A stretch of DNA of 64,000 nucleotides, taken from NCBI RefSeq assembly GCF_030272615.1, contig NC_081405.1, positions 308,426,014 through 308,490,013 of the forward strand. The letters are read 5' to 3'. The position numbers and the translations under genes were made by a program. The notes below the pieces were generated by a model. That model searched no databases, was not told the origin of the DNA, and worked only from the letters and a program-made list of their open reading frames with translations. Each line of letters begins with the position of its first letter. Position 1 is the first letter of the stretch. Source of the stretch: Cryptomeria japonica (taxonomy: Eukaryota; Streptophyta; Pinopsida; Cupressales; Cupressaceae). Of the stretch, positions 1 through 12,381 are shown piece by piece.

Positions 1-2
1 AG

Positions 3-1194
3 ATTCTCACTTGGAATATTAGTGGACTTATTAGTCCTATGAAGCAATACCTCATCATGTACTATATAATGTAACATAAGTCAGATATTATCCACATTCA
101 AGAAATTAAATTGAGAGAGTCTTTGTTCACTTAGATTGTTAAGAGAATTTGGCCTAGTACCATTTTTTGTGTTATACCAACTAATGGAGCTTCATGAGGT
201 ATAGCTACTTTCTAGAACCCCTTTAGAGTTAAATTTTTTGAAGTTCATAGATGTAAGAACTGTTTGGCTATCATTTTTTAGGATCTCAAAACCTTTGTCA
301 TTTGGAATCTTGTCAATATCTACATTCTTAACACAAGGCCTATGAGAAGAAAACTTTGTGGTTCACTAAGGAATTTAATGAATGGAAAACTTTTAGAGAA
401 ATGGATGCTTGGAGGAAATTTTACTCTTTTTCCATTGGATAAATTAGGAGGTCTAGAGGTAGGTTTCTCTCACAACGTAGACAATCTTAAAGACTTTATC
501 TTTAATTTTTGCTTACTAGATGTTGATCTCCAACAATTTATAGGGTCAAATAAAAGATATGGTAATAATCATATTTTAGTTAACCTAGACATATTTTTAA
601 TTTCTATTGGCTAAAATATTCTACCAAATATTAGCTTGACCAGGGTTCCTAGAGCTAGTTTCTAAGACCATTATGCTATTTTGTTGAACTAGATATATGG
701 GGTGCGAAAAGGCTCTTTCCCTTTTAGATATGAGATAATGTGTTCTTTTCATTTCCAGATCTCACATAATCGGTAAAAGTTTGGTGGAGTATTCCTTTTG
801 TAGGAACTCCAATATTTTTCTTGATGAAAAAGTGATTCATGTTAAGGATAAGGTGAAATGTTGACATAAGCTCTCCTTTGGAAATCTATTCACAAAAAAT
901 GAATACTCACAATATTATCAAAGATATATGTAGGAAAATATTGTAGTAGAAAATAATGACCCACAATTACATGCTACAGAGAGATTTATTAGAGTTGAAT
1001 GGCTGAGGTTTTTAAAACTAGAGGAAATACTTTGGAAACTAAAATAAGGAATTCAATGACTGATTGAATGAGATCACAACATAATTTATTTTTCACAAAT
1101 CAAATCGATGAAACATATGAAAATATATCTTATTAGAAATATCTCCTCTCAAAATTGAGAAATTATTATAGAAGAATATTAGATAACTTGTTTT
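3..1194 (+). mobile_element. LINE-1-type element, fragment 1: endonuclease region (degraded)
   Basis: The frame starting at base 3 reads ILTWNISGLISPMKQY and then DIIHIQEIKLRES, the N-terminal signature of the APE-type endonuclease (EEP fold) that nicks the target in L1-like non-LTR retrotransposons. Near 395-560 a degraded GGNFTLF (family consensus GGDFN) is followed by DNLKDFIFNFCLLDVDL, the usual continuation of this domain. Beyond 640 other frames give LTRVPRAS and DHYAILLN, matching the end of the endonuclease. Several stops and frameshifts make it inactive. The 5' end lies outside the window. It stops at 1194, where Copia-1 was inserted, and resumes at 7323. Family assignment is secure; exact limits of conserved coding are not. 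Confidence 0.85.
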
Positions 1195-1199
1195 GTAGT

Positions 1200-2186
1200 T
1201 GTTAAAGATACGCGTGTTGCAAATGAGATGGCGTTGTTATGTTGTTAAGTGGTTGGCATTGATGTCTTTGTTGATTCTTGGTGTTGGTGGTCTGGAATAT
1301 GTGTCCCAGAGTATTTGGTGCTCTAGAAGATGTGTTGGCGATCTAGATATTTCAAGTTATTGGATATGGTGTTGATCGATGGTATTCATGCATATATTGG
1401 TTCTATTCTTATCTTTTCTTTATTTCAGTGATGGTGTTTTTTTCTAGATTAAGTTCAAAATTTGAGAGTGTAGAACAAATTGTGGTGTAGAATGTATATC
1501 ATGGTTTTGGATCCGAAATTTGTAATAAGTGTAACGTGTTGATCTAACCGTTGATATGTGTTATGGTGTGGTTTACTACTCATCCCTTTCCACCACTAGA
1601 ATGTTTAGTATTGACCTAATTTAGATTTCTATCTTGGCCAACTTGTAAGATTATGCTTCCTAGAAGACATTATATATATGAGGATGACCTGATTGAGTTA
1701 AGTATAAAAAAGGTGTGACATTGTTTTGAAGATATATGAGATTGGAAAAAGATATGTCAGTTGGTGATCTTACTGAGTGTGTTGGTTTTGAGGCACCAGA
1801 ATCATTCTAGCTTGTGTAGATTGTGTTTCAATGGTGGATTCTTTCTTTCTTTCTCTCTTTCTTTGACAATGAGCCTTTTTCTGAGCAGTGAGCCAACCTG
1901 CAATGAGTATTCTGGCATTGAACCACCCTTTTTAAAAATCAACTTCATCGGTGCCATGTTAGCCAGTGTTTATATTCATAACTAATATTCTCTTTTCTTA
2001 TTCCCTTCTTAGGTTTTCCACTTCATATTTGGTGTTTATTTCAAAATATGTTCTTTTTTTCTAGTTTCATGTTGTATATGTCTTAATTAATTCTATAGGT
2101 TTGGATCTAGATGTTAAAAGGATAAAAGTAATTGTTTTTAAGTAATCAAATAATTCACCCCATCTTAGTTGCCCATATATTCAACA
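1200..2186 (+). repeat. 5' LTR of Copia-1
   Basis: It begins TGTTAAAG and ends TTCAACA, directly before the primer-binding site. It aligns with 6416-7317 along its length, for example in the stretches around the stop-rich TTTCTTTCTTTCTCTC tract (about 1842-1864 against 6985-7007). The two copies differ by point changes and small indels, including near the left end where the outer 20-30 bases have diverged. The start was fixed by the GTAGT target duplication. Confidence 0.88.
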
Positions 2187-2200
2187 TTTGGTATAAGAGC
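2187..2200 (+). other. Primer-binding site of Copia-1
   Basis: TTTGGTATAAGAGC immediately follows the 5' LTR. It is one base from the common plant Copia site TTGGTATCAGAGC, which is complementary to the 3' end of initiator methionine tRNA and primes minus-strand DNA synthesis. Confidence 0.85.
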
Positions 2201-2249
2201 TTTGGTTCCTTGGAGAAGATCTTAACTGCTTGAAATAGATCCTAATTTG

Positions 2250-3229
2250 ATGGCATGTAAATTGACTATTCCTATCTTTGAAGGATTCGACTATAGTTTT
2301 TGGAAAGTGACGATGAGAGGCTACCTGATATCTTTGGGATATAATACTTGGAAAGTAGTGGAAACTAAGTATGTTTAATTGGAAAATGGTCTTACCACTC
2401 ATGGTGAGATTAAATATTATGAAGAGAATGAAAAGGCAAGGTATGCTATCTTTAGTGCTTTATCTAAGATTAAATTGACAAAGGTTATTTTATTGAATAC
2501 TACATATGAGGTTTGGAAAAACTTGAGAGATATCTATGAAGGAAATGGCAGAGTGAAATTATCAAAGAAGCTAACAACAAAGCGTAGATATGAGAATTTG
2601 AAAATAAAGGATAGGACATAACTAGCTATTTTCAAAAGGATGATAGTGTAATAAATGAAATCAGAGATCTTGGCAACACCTTATCAAATGAAGACATAAT
2701 TGAGAAGATATTGATGTCCCTACTAGAGAGTTAGAGTGACAAGATTGTTGCCATTGAAGAAACCTATGATCCAAATAAGTTCACTAGAGAGCAACTTTAT
2801 AGTACTCTATCAGCATTTGAGATAAGGAAGTTAAGAAAATATAAGCCTAAGATTGAATCTACATTTAAAGCTTCTAAGGAAGATCCAAAAGATGAAAGTC
2901 GAGATGAGATGGAAGCAAAATTTGTGAGGAGACTAAGGAAAGGAACCAATAAGTACAAAGGTATGTAACCCGTTACATGTTTTAGATGTGGAAAGATTGG
3001 TCATATTTTGACTAAATGTCCAAAAAAGAATTCAAGACAAAAAGATAAAGAAAATAAAGGAAAATTCAATAAGAGAGCATATTATGCCAAAGATGATGCT
3101 GGCATTTTAGATGATGAGTCAAATTATGAAGATGGTGATTTCTTATTCCATGTAGAAAGAGATGTTCTGAAAATTGACATTCCTAGGACTATTGCTACTT
3201 CTTTACATTCTAGAAGAGATATAAATTAA
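2250..3229 (+). pseudogene. gag: Copia-1 gag (capsid/nucleocapsid), broken
   Basis: The ATG at 2250 starts MACKLTIPIFEGFDYSFWKV, the usual beginning of plant Copia gag (DUF4219/UBN2 type). Positions 2379-2620 keep an open stretch with EVWKNLRDIYEGN, a conserved gag motif. A CX2CX4HX4C zinc knuckle, CFRCGKIGHILTKC, lies near 2978-3022 and would bind RNA during packaging. Several stops (first near 2376) and frame changes interrupt it. An acidic segment (ILDDESNYEDGD) follows the knuckle, as in related elements. It runs straight into the protease region. Confidence 0.85.
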
Positions 3230-6131
3230 TGGTTGATTGATAGTGGATATTCAAATCATATGACTAGTGACAAGAGTAAGTTTGTGAAACTTGATAAGTA
3301 TGATGATCAGACAACACACATTGTAGGAATTGGTTTGCATCATAATATTTTAAGTATTGGATAGATGTGCCAAAATGGTTATACTATTGTCTTTTAGGAT
3401 GATGGTTGTGAGATCCAGATTGGATATGAAATTGTAATTGCAACAAGTAAAAAGGACGGGCAAAAATATGTATCCGATAGAAGGAGCTACGAAGCATTGT
3501 TTGTTCTCTTAGATCAATGATAGTTGGCTTTGGCATTGAAGGATGTGTCATTTTAATTTTAACAACTTAGTGAAGATCACTTCATCAAGTGCAGTGAGAG
3601 ACTTGCCGAGACTGACCAAACTGGATAACAAAATTTGTAGAGAACGTCATGTTGAAAGTAGACAAGAGGATCTTATAGAGGAAAAGAGCACCTGTCCACT
3701 AGATTGTTGGATTTAGTGCATATAGATCTATGTGGTCTAACTAGAACAAGGAGTATACAAGGTGAGAGGTATTTCATGTTATTGATTGATGATTATTCTA
3801 GAATGTCATGAGTTGCATTTTTTAGAGAGAAGTCAAAAGCATTAGAGAATTTCAAAATATTCAAGGATAAAGTTGAAAATAAATTTGATAGAAAGATTAA
3901 GTGTTTAAGGACTAACAGAGGAAGAGAATTTACTTCTAATGAATATAACACCTTCTGTGAGAGCCATGGTATTAGAAGACAATTATCTGCCCCTAGAACA
4001 CCTCATTAGAATTGTGTGGTAGAAAGGATGAACCAAACAATTCAGGAAGCAGTTAGAACAATGATCAAAGGAGAAGAAATTTTGAAAATCTATTGGAGAG
4101 AAGCAATCGTATTGCATTCTACACTTTAAAAATAATTCTATACTGGAAGAGGCATGGGAAGACATCATATGAGATATGGCATGGCAGAACTCTAACAGTG
4201 AAATATTTGAAGGTATTTGGAAGCAAGTGCTACATCCGAAGAAATGAGGATAATATTGGAAAGTTTGATATTAGAGCTGATGAAGGCATATTTCTAGGAT
4301 ATTCTACAAGGGGAAAGGCATACCAGTGTTACAATAAAAGGTTGAACAATATTGTTGAAAGTGCGAATTTTAAGGTTGATGAATACATTTCTAAAGAGTC
4401 TGATAAATTGGTAGGTTTTGAGTCTATTGAACCGGATGAAAAAAAAGAAGAGAAGACCACAGAAGGAGAAGAAGAAAAGGAAGATTGGGAAGCTTTGACT
4501 TCTACATATAAGACTCCTAGATCTGTTCAAAAGAATCACTTAGTGGATTAGATTATTGGAGATAAGAACAAAGGTATCATCACAAGAAGCAAAGAAATTC
4601 AAGAACAATTTCTATTATGTTTACTTTCAGGAACTGAACTGAAAACAATAGAAGAAGCTTGAAATGATTAGATTTGGATGAAGATAATGAAAGAGTCTAG
4701 CTAGATTAGATTGAAAAGAATCAGAGATGGGAATTAGTTAATAGACTGGTAGGCAAGAATGTGATTGGAACTAAGTGGGTATTATAGAACAAGCTCGATG
4801 AAGATGGAAAGGTTGTGAGAAATAAAGCAAGGTTTAATTGTAAAGGTTATACTCAAATTGAATGTATTGAATTTGAAGAGACATATGCCCTAGTTGCTAG
4901 GATGGAAGCAATCAAGATGTTTTTGGATTTTACAACTTTTAAGGATTTCAATGTTTATCATATGGATCTGAAATCAACATTTTTAAATGGAGAGTTTAAA
5001 GAAGAAGTTTATATTGAACAACTAGAAGGATTCAAGCTAAAAGATTATCCAAACATTGTTTGTAGATTGAAGAAGGCCATGTATGGACTAAATCAAGCCC
5101 CTAAAGCTTGGTATGGAAGTCTAGATAAGTACTTGATTGATAAAGGATTTCAGAAGGGTTCAGCTGACAACAATTTATATTTCAAAACGGATTCAGGTAA
5201 AATCCTAATTGTTGTAGTATATGGTGATGATATAATTTTTTGAGGAAATGAAGGTATGTGTAGAAAATTTGCTAATTAGATGAGAAGGAATTTGAGATGT
5301 CCATGATTGGTGAGTAAAATTTCTTCATTGGTTTGCAAGTTAATCGGAGCGACAAAGGAATTTTCATTTCTCAGTCTGAATATGTCAAGGAATTGTTAAA
5401 GAAGTTTGGGTTAGAGAACTCAAAACCGTTGTGTACATCTATGACTACTAGATGCAAGTTGACAAAGGATGATAAATCCCCTAAAGAAGATGTGAGTCAA
5501 TATAGATCAATGATTGGAGGACTAATGTGTTTAACTTCTATCAAACCAAATATCATGCATGTAGTTTGTTTGGCAGTTAGATTTCAGCAAGAACTAAAAG
5601 AGTCTCATGTTGTGGTAGTAAAATGAATTTTTAGATACCTAAAGAGAACAAGAATTTGGTTTGTGGTATCCCAAAAGTTTAGATTTTACTCTGTCAACAT
5701 ATACTGATGCATAGTGGACTGAAAGTGTTGATGTCAGGAAAAGTACAAATGGTGGAGAATCCTTGTTAGGCTCCAGGTTAGTGTCTTGGTCAAGTAAGAT
5801 GTAGGATTTTATCTCTTTATCTATAGTTGAAGAAGATTATATTGCAACATCTTCATGTTGCACACAGATTCTATGGATGAAGCATAAATTAAAGGATATT
5901 AGTGTAACATTCCATGAACCTATCTCTATTCCGTGTGATAACACTAGTGAAATAAACATTTCTAATTATCTAGTACAACATTCCAGAACAAAGCATATAT
6001 CTATTCAGTATCACTTGTTGAGGGAAAAGGTGCTGGATAATGAAGTAAAGCTTGAGTATGTACCTGCAAAGGAAGAAATTATAGATATATTCACAAAGGC
6101 ACTGTGTAAATATAGTTTTGAGTATCTCTGA
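3228..6131 (+). pseudogene. pol: Copia-1 pol: protease, integrase, RT and RNase H, broken
   Basis: Protease: WLIDSGYSNHMT near 3229 keeps the catalytic DSG. Integrase: LLDLVHIDLCGLTRTRSIQG near 3700 begins the DDE core, and the second Asp region has decayed to CLRTNRGREF. The C-terminal integrase part is open at 4093-4551. RT: 4815-5243 contains NKARFNCKGYTQ, the MDLKSTFLNGEFKEEVYIEQ region and AMYGLNQAPKAWYG; the catalytic box reads YGDDIIF instead of YVDDIIF. RNase H ends with IPCDNTSEINIS and RTKHISIQYHLLREKV (5877-6131). In-frame TAG and TGA codons at glutamine, tryptophan and arginine positions, plus frameshifts, break it throughout. Confidence 0.9.
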
Positions 6132-6305
6132 TAGAGATTAGGGGTATTACCCCTTTCCATTTTGAACTAATGTGCATTTGGATGTGCCCTGGTCTAGTGA
6201 GAAGATTGCATATGGTAATCTAGACTGGTGTTTGGGTGCTTCCTCTTAGGGAGACCAAGGGTGAGTTTCATATGGGGAGTTCAGCCCGCCTTTGTAATTA
6301 TTGTC

Positions 6306-6414
6306 AAAGGAGGAGAGATATTGAGAGTTTAAGTTGAGTTTAAGGTTATTCAGTTGTAGAGATTTTTTTGTGTTTGTTGTTGATGGATGCTTCCATGAAT
6401 GACAAAAGGGGAGA
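6306..6414 (+). promoter_or_regulatory. Copia-1 duplicated polypurine tracts
   Basis: The terminal tract AAAAGGGGAGA (6404-6414) sits directly before the 3' LTR and would prime plus-strand DNA synthesis. A second purine run, AAAGGAGGAGAGA after TTGTC, lies about 100 bp upstream at 6306-6318. The same two-tract layout recurs in elements B, C and Copia-3. Confidence 0.7.
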
Positions 6415-6415
6415 T

Positions 6416-7317
6416 TGTTGCAAATGTGTGTGTTTTGGATGAGATGGTGTTGTTATATTGTTAAGTGATTATCATTGATGTTAATATAGTTAACATATTA
6501 TTTGGTATTGATGTTTATATTGATTCTTAGTGTTGGTGATCCAAATATTTTAAAATAGTGGATATTGTGTTGATCAATGGTGTTCATATTTATCTTGGTT
6601 CTGAAATTTGAGAATGTGGAGCAGATTGTGGTGTAGCCTATCATGGTTTTTTGGTTTGGAATTTTTAATGAGTATAACGTGTTGATCATACTATTCATAT
6701 GTGTTGTGGTGTGCTCTACTACTCACTCTTTCCCACCACCAGAATGTTTAGTGTTGACCTATTTTAGATCTATGTATTGGCCGATTTGGAATACTATGTT
6801 TCCCAGAAGACAATATATATGAGGATGATTGTTTTGAATTAAATATAAAAAAAGTGTGACATTGTTTTGAAGATATGCAATATTGTAAAGGAAAGATCCA
6901 ACTGTTGGTGATGTAAGTGAGTGTATTGTTTTTGAGGCACCAGAAGCAGTTTGGCTTGTCTAGATTGTGTTTCAGTGGTTGATTCTTTCTTTCTTTCTCT
7001 CTTTCTTCAACAGTGAGCCCTTTTTTAGATAGTGAGCATTCTCATAGTAATCTACCCTTTGTAAAAATCACCTTAACTGGTGTCACCTTATTCAATTTTT
7101 ATATTGAGAACGAACATTCTCTATGGTTTTTCACTTGTTGGGTTTTCCATGTCATATCTAGTGTTCATTATGAGATATGTTGTTTGTTTCTAGTTTCATT
7201 TTGTATCCATGTTAATTAATTTTGTTGGTTTGGATCTGGATGTTAAAAAGATACAAGTAATTATTTTTAAGTAATCAACTAATTCAAATCCCCTCTAAGT
7301 TGCCCAGATATTCAATA
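6416..7317 (+). repeat. 3' LTR of Copia-1
   Basis: It begins TGTTGCAAATG right after the polypurine tract and ends TTCAATA (the terminal CA has mutated to TA). It is 902 bp against 987 bp for the 5' LTR, with the same TTTCTTTC-type tract near 6985. The GTAGT duplication follows at 7318-7322. Confidence 0.9.
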
Positions 7318-7322
7318 GTAGT

Positions 7323-8204
7323 CTCTTTCTTCAAGGAAACTCTAGCTAAATCAAACCTAGACTTATCTAGTCTTGACATCCTTCTTGAAGTTAATCCAAA
7401 TATTCTAAATAATAATGATATTGAGGAACTTCAAAAATTTATTTATCTAAAAGAAGTTAGACATGATGTCTTCTCTTTTGGTACTTTCCAAGCTCTAGGG
7501 GTAAATGAATTCCCCTCTGCCCTTTTTCAAGACTTCTAGGAAATAATTGCTAATGATCTCCTTAATATTGTTAGAGACTTCTTTGATCTAGTAGACTACT
7601 CAAAAAATTAAGTTCTACTTACATAGTTTTTATTCCTAAAAATCATCAAACCTCTTATTTATAAGGTTATAGAGCTATTAATCTTGGTAACAGTACTGAT
7701 AATATCTTCTCAAAGGTCTTATTTAATAGAATAAAAAATGTACTAAATTGTCACATTTCCCCTAAATACAAGCGGTTTATTAAAGGTTTTCAAATCCTGG
7801 ACATTTTTCTAACAACTCATGAAACTATTCACTCTATGGATTAGAGAAAAAACTAAGTATGGCCCTAAAACAAGATATATCCAAAGTGTATGATATGTTC
7901 TCTTATCCTTTCTTGTTTGTAATTATTCAAAATTTTGACTCTATAGGTCAAATCCCAATGTGATCAATGCATGTTTCTTTATGGATAAATGTTTTTTCCT
8001 TACCAATATGGTCCTACAAGAGTACTTCTCTTGTTGAAAATTCCTAAGACAAGAGGACCCTTTTTCCACTTACCTATTTATTATTCTTTCTAAGGTCCTA
8101 GGAATTTTTCTTACAAAGGAAGCTTAATTTGATAATGCGCAAAGGTGTCATAATGAATTAATTCTAATCCCCCTCTACTCATCAATAGTTTGTTGATGAC
8201 ACTA
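7323..8204 (+). mobile_element. LINE fragment 2: reverse transcriptase, first half (degraded)
   Basis: This continues the LINE interrupted at 1194. The stretch 7300-7539 reads DVFSFGTFQALGVNEFPSAL followed by FQDF, matching the plant LINE RT entry motif (family consensus KAPGPDGFP...FFQ.FW). Beyond the stop come VIPK-like and INLG-like remnants near 7630-7690 and NRIKNVLN-like residues near 7725. At 8189-8203 the frame reads FVDDT, the catalytic FxDD box of LINE RTs. Stops and shifts are frequent. It breaks off at the TGACACTA direct repeat (8197-8204). Confidence 0.82.
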
Positions 8205-8248
8205 AAAAATTGGCTATGGAGATAGCCACCCAAGATCTAGAGGCCTAT

Positions 8249-8668
8249 TGAATAACACAATAATAAGAGAGAACAATAAAGACAAGAACAAAATGTATTC
8301 TTTTCAATGATGAAATAAGATAGACTAAACAAATGTACATAGGAGACCCCCTTGGTTATATAGCCAAGGTGAGTGAACGAGATAATTTCAAGTGTTCTTG
8401 TCTCATGAAATGATAAGTGGTGCAAAACGCTATCATCCTACCTAAATTGGAAAAGTGATCACATGATAACACCACTAAAGGTAGATCACCCACCAAATGT
8501 GGAAAATTGAAACCATGAAAGGTGGATAGTATGATAAACTTAAATATGTCCACCTAAAGTGGAGATGGTATAGCTACTCTTATGCAATTACTTAAGTAAG
8601 ATTAAGTAAATTGTAATTAGGACACAATAAAGAATAAACCAATGTAAAATGCCTTAATTATAACAACA
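8249..8668 (-). repeat. 3' LTR of the gag-only Copia remnant
   Basis: On the minus strand it starts TGTTGTTATAATTAAGG and ends GTTATTCA. The strip CCCCCCCTTAAAAG just to its right is the polypurine tract read on the other strand. A TATATAACC-type promoter core is seen on the minus strand near 8352-8360. The right part aligns with 12148-12380. Confidence 0.75.
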
Positions 8669-9704
8669 CCCCCCCTTAAAAGAAACTTAGGGGAATGTAG
8701 ACTCAAGAAAACATTGCAACATGGGTTCCAAATATGAGTCCATGTTAGGTACCCATGTACTAATGCAATGCAATCTCTCACAAACAAAGAAAGGGATAAA
8801 ACCTAGTGAGAAAGAACTCCCCCCCAAATAAGGGATGAAACACAAAATAACTCCCCCCAAATAAGAGAGACCAAGTACCCCCCCTCAATCTACAATGTTT
8901 GCTAATGATAGATGCTCGAAAATGGATGAAGAAGCTACTCCATGATTGTCGAACAATGTTCCTTCCCTTAGGAAGAAACAAAACCAAAGGTGTATTTATG
9001 ATGTCTCCCAAATCCTAAAAGGAATATGCAGGAAGAAATATAAAAATTTATTGAGTCTCTGAAAGATGCTCAAGTGTCCCTATGTTAATGCTAAAAGTTA
9101 CACCCTCCAAATCAGGTGTACTAGGCCACAATTTTGCAAAAGATAATCCAGGATCTAGTGAAGACAAATGAATAACATGATCCAAAGACTTAAGGGTCTC
9201 CTCTAAAGATAAATAGACCTCCTCCAAATAATATACATAATTATCAACAATCACAAAAAACTTGAAAGAAGGATCATGTAGAGAATGAATAAGAGGATAG
9301 ATGCTCCCTTGTAAAAACTAAAGAAGGATCACCTCCATCAAAGAGAATATGAATATCATCAATGATGTCTCCCAAATATGCAATGTAGGACTCCACAAAG
9401 AAAGCTACAATGTTTGTTAAATAGTCATCCCAAGGAACTGTATCTAAAAATTAAGGTATATCTTGTTGCGCTAAATCACAAGAAGCTTAAATTGTAGCAA
9501 CACAAGCATCACTCTAGGAGAAATGGTAGATGTGGTATAAATAAGAGGATATGAAAGGAAAGGCTCGAGAGCTATATCATATGTGAGAACAACCAAGTTC
9601 AATTAACCAAAGTTCTCCCTAATATCAAAATCCACACAAGAAGTGTGATCATCATACGAAGAATCAAACTTATCAATAGGAAAAATGTTTGAAAGGGAGT
9701 ACAA
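8669..9704. other. Non-coding tail of the gag-only remnant
   Basis: About 1 kb between the protease remnant and the 3' LTR. It holds C-rich strips (for example near 8820 and 8875) but no recognisable pol motif in any frame. Read on the minus strand it would be the 3' untranslated part of the element. Confidence 0.5.
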
Positions 9705-11029
9705 CTAAGATGCATGTTCCACCACCCCAGTAGTAATGACAGCTATACTGTCCAAGTCTCTAATGGTAACTGAATCAAGTGTGAACTCCATAGTCTTCCT
9801 TGTTATACCACGAGTGATTTGATAGATGGAAAGAAGATTATTTGTCAATTGCGGTGCACACAACACATCATTGAAGGTGTCATCCCCAATATCAATAGAT
9901 CCATTTCCAATTATATCCATATATGTATGATTTCCCATAAAAATTAGTGGCATGTTGCAAGGCTCAAAAGGAGAGAGAGCATAGACTACAAAGATGTCAT
10001 ATGATGAGAAGCTCTTGAATCTAGAAGCCATCTCCCTAAACAATGACTTGTAGTAGCATAAAGAGCTTGTCCTTTACATGTCTCAAAAGTGTGACTTTTT
10101 ACCTTATCAAACTCTACTTGTTTGGAAGAAGAAGCTAAAGTAGACATTCTAGAAAGAAAAATGATTCTATTATTCTCAAGAAGATGTTTCAATTTATCGA
10201 TATCCTTCTTGTAACAATGGTGTTCATGATGTCCAAACTTCTTGAAATATGCACAAGTAAGATTCTCTTTCTTATACGATTTCCCCTAAAGAGAGGATCT
10301 ACTATCCTTTTGTTGAGGTGAGGAAGATTGTATTCTATCCTTTTGTGGCTTTGGCTTTTCTTGCTTCTGCTTCTTCTTGGAACTTTTCTCATGATTAGCC
10401 ATCAAAGCATGTGATTTGGATGACCTGAGAATACCCATTATGTTTAACTTTTCTTGTTCATGGATCAACATCTTCATGAATGAATCAAAGGATGGTGCAA
10501 TATAGGAACTCCTCATTATCAATTGATGAGTGTGAAAACTAGAAGAAAAAGCTACATACTCAGAAGGAAGCTTGTCAAATAAATTGAAGAGAAGTCGTGC
10601 ATCTTTCTTATCAATGCCACAATCCTTTAGTTGTTCTCTTAGCTCATTTACCTTAGTTACATAGTCTTAGATTGTATCAAAATCCTTGGGATTCAACATT
10701 GTGAGTTTATTGTCAAGTTTATAGCCCCTAATCTCATCAACTTCACCATACAAATTACCAAACTTTTCCTAGGCATCTTTGATTATCTTACACTTATCAA
10801 TGTGAATGATAAGATCATCTGATACATACTTTCTCAATATTTAAAGCGCCATAGAATTCTTAGTGAGTTATTCCATTTGAGCTTTTGGATCAGCTCTAGG
10901 ATTTGGTGGTGCTTCAACAGTTCCATTAATGTAATGAGTTAGTCTATTTTCCATTATTTTACTCCATGCTTTAAATTTCTATGTTGCATAATTATGTGTA
11001 GTTAGAAGTTGAAATTTGGGAAAAACCAT
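9705..11029 (-). pseudogene. gag and protease/pre-integrase segment of the Copia remnant
   Basis: Reading from about 11029 leftwards, the product begins with a FPKFQLLTTHNYAT-like segment and contains GNLYGEVDEIRGYKLDNKL, typical of plant Copia gag. The open stretch 10522-10286 is lysine-rich and precedes a knuckle whose second cysteine is lost (CAYFKKFGHHEHHC). From 10060 the frame reads WLLDSRASHHMT, so the protease DSG has become DSR, then FNDVLCAPQLTNNLLSIYQI, the conserved spacer before integrase. Several stops and frame changes are present. Coding ends near 9705, and the remaining pol genes are absent rather than merely decayed. Confidence 0.78.
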
Positions 11030-12147
11030 AATTGAAAATGAAAGAGAAGAAGAAATAGAGAGACACAATCACACAAGACACCCCCAAATTCACTCAATCA
11101 AAGAACCCCCTCAAAAAGATGATTTGGATCTTTATACTTATTGCATGTACAAGATGCCACTTGCAAACCAAGGAAAAGTGGACTTTTGATTTCAATGTTT
11201 AAAACTTCCCAAATTAGGCTATAACAGACTCAAATTACTGATGTAAGAGACTTGACTGAGATATAAACATTAAATATGGAAAGATAGGCTAGAAAAATAC
11301 CATATGGTAAAAGTACAATTTCTAAACACAATCACTATAAACTGGTAATATAAAATTGAACTAGACAAAAAAATGCACTTTAGGAGTCTGTATGAGCTCG
11401 AACAAAGCCTCTAAAGTTACAAAAAATTAGGATTACTCAACTACAAATGTAAAAAATGAATTTTATAAAAAAATTGTGCATCAAAATGAAAAACACCTAC
11501 ACCACTAGAAAGAGCATGAAATTATACTCTAAATTAAAAAAAATGCACTAAAAAAGGAGCTAAAATGAGTGAGATATGGGCATTCAAAGTTTTCTTCCAA
11601 AACTAAAACTACCAATGGAGAGGGAGTGGGAGAAAATATTGCTCCACCTTTGTTGTGTAGGGGCCTTTTCTATTGTTTATATACTCAAACACACTAATAT
11701 AGAAATGAATTTTAAGGAATGCAATGCATGATTTGAAGCTCAAGAAAAAGTTTTGACTGATGCATTGACTAGATAGGTAGAGCTACCATAGAGAGTGGCC
11801 ATGTGTTGTATGGATTAATTAGAAATCACCACTTGTCAGGGTAATAGTGCACTGCGTGTCACTTGATGAATTAACTAATGCCTCACAAAAAGTTTAGGCT
11901 CACACAATGCTTAAACTTATTGTTCTTGCACACCAAATAATGAGGAGCTTTGTAAATCTCAATCCTATGAATGTGGGATACCGAATTTTTTTGCCAAGCC
12001 AACATGCAAATAAAGGTCACCAGATCAGAGAACCATTCAAAAAACAACAATTTTGTAGGTGTTTATAGTGAACATAATAGGCACCAGAGTGTAATTCAGG
12101 CTGCTTTTGATAAGCAAATGCATGCAAACAGTCCTTGCAAATCATCC
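11030..12147. other. Unassigned sequence between gag and the partial 5' LTR
   Basis: About 1.1 kb that should hold the 5' leader and the missing part of the right LTR. I see no primer-binding site (expected complement of TGGTATCAGAGC) and no similarity to the left half of the 3' LTR. Either it was replaced or another undetected insertion lies here. No coding function is supported. Confidence 0.4.
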
Positions 12148-12380
12148 CACCTAAAGTGAAAAAGTGATCACATGATAGCACTACTAAAGATGGATCAACC
12201 ACCAAAGGTTGAAAAGTTCCACCATGAAATGTGGATATGATAATGTGATAAAGTGATATATCAACCTAAAGTGGGCATGATCCAACAATTCCTATGAAAT
12301 TCCCTATGTAAGCTTATGTAATGTGTAACTAGGATCTAGTATAGAATAAACAAAGGTAAAATGTCTTAATATCATTGACA
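12148..12380 (-). repeat. Partial 5' LTR of the gag-only Copia remnant
   Basis: From CCCACCTAAAGTG onwards it aligns with 8432-8668 (shared GTGATCACATGATA, ACCACTAAA-like, GAATAAAC and AAAATG-CTTAAT segments). It ends TTGACA, matching the other LTR's ACAACA terminus. The outer half of the LTR is not recognisable. Confidence 0.7.
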
Positions 12381-12381
12381 G

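Larger units (their letters stand above)
1200..7317 (+). mobile_element. Copia-1: full-length Ty1/Copia LTR retrotransposon inserted in the LINE
   Basis: Two LTRs (1200-2186 and 6416-7317) flank, in order, a primer-binding site, gag, protease, integrase, RT, RNase H and polypurine tract. Integrase before RT is the Copia order. The element is bounded by an exact 5-bp TSD, GTAGT, at 1195-1199 and 7318-7322, and removing it joins two pieces of the same LINE. Many stops and frameshifts and clear LTR divergence suggest an old insertion. It cannot encode a working polyprotein. Confidence 0.93.
8249..12380 (-). mobile_element. Deleted Copia-type element, gag and protease only
   Basis: On the minus strand a gag region (about 11029-10286), a zinc-knuckle remnant and a protease/pre-integrase segment (about 10055-9705) are followed by non-coding sequence, with no integrase, RT or RNase H. 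A 420-bp LTR lies at 8249-8668, adjoined by a C-rich strip (a polypurine tract on the minus strand). A partial LTR copy is at about 12148-12380. No 5-bp TSD is visible next to the LTRs. Instead the 8-base direct repeat TGACACTA occurs at 8197-8204 and 12382-12389, at the point where the LINE is interrupted. Outer limits are therefore approximate. Confidence 0.7.

Noticed and set aside
1842-1864. CTTT-rich simple repeat as a possible microsatellite or promoter tract
   Set aside because: It is a short pyrimidine tract shared by both Copia-1 LTRs (also near 6985) with no further support.
7013-7219. Open frame inside the Copia-1 3' LTR
   Set aside because: No domain, and the equivalent part of the 5' LTR has a different frame pattern.
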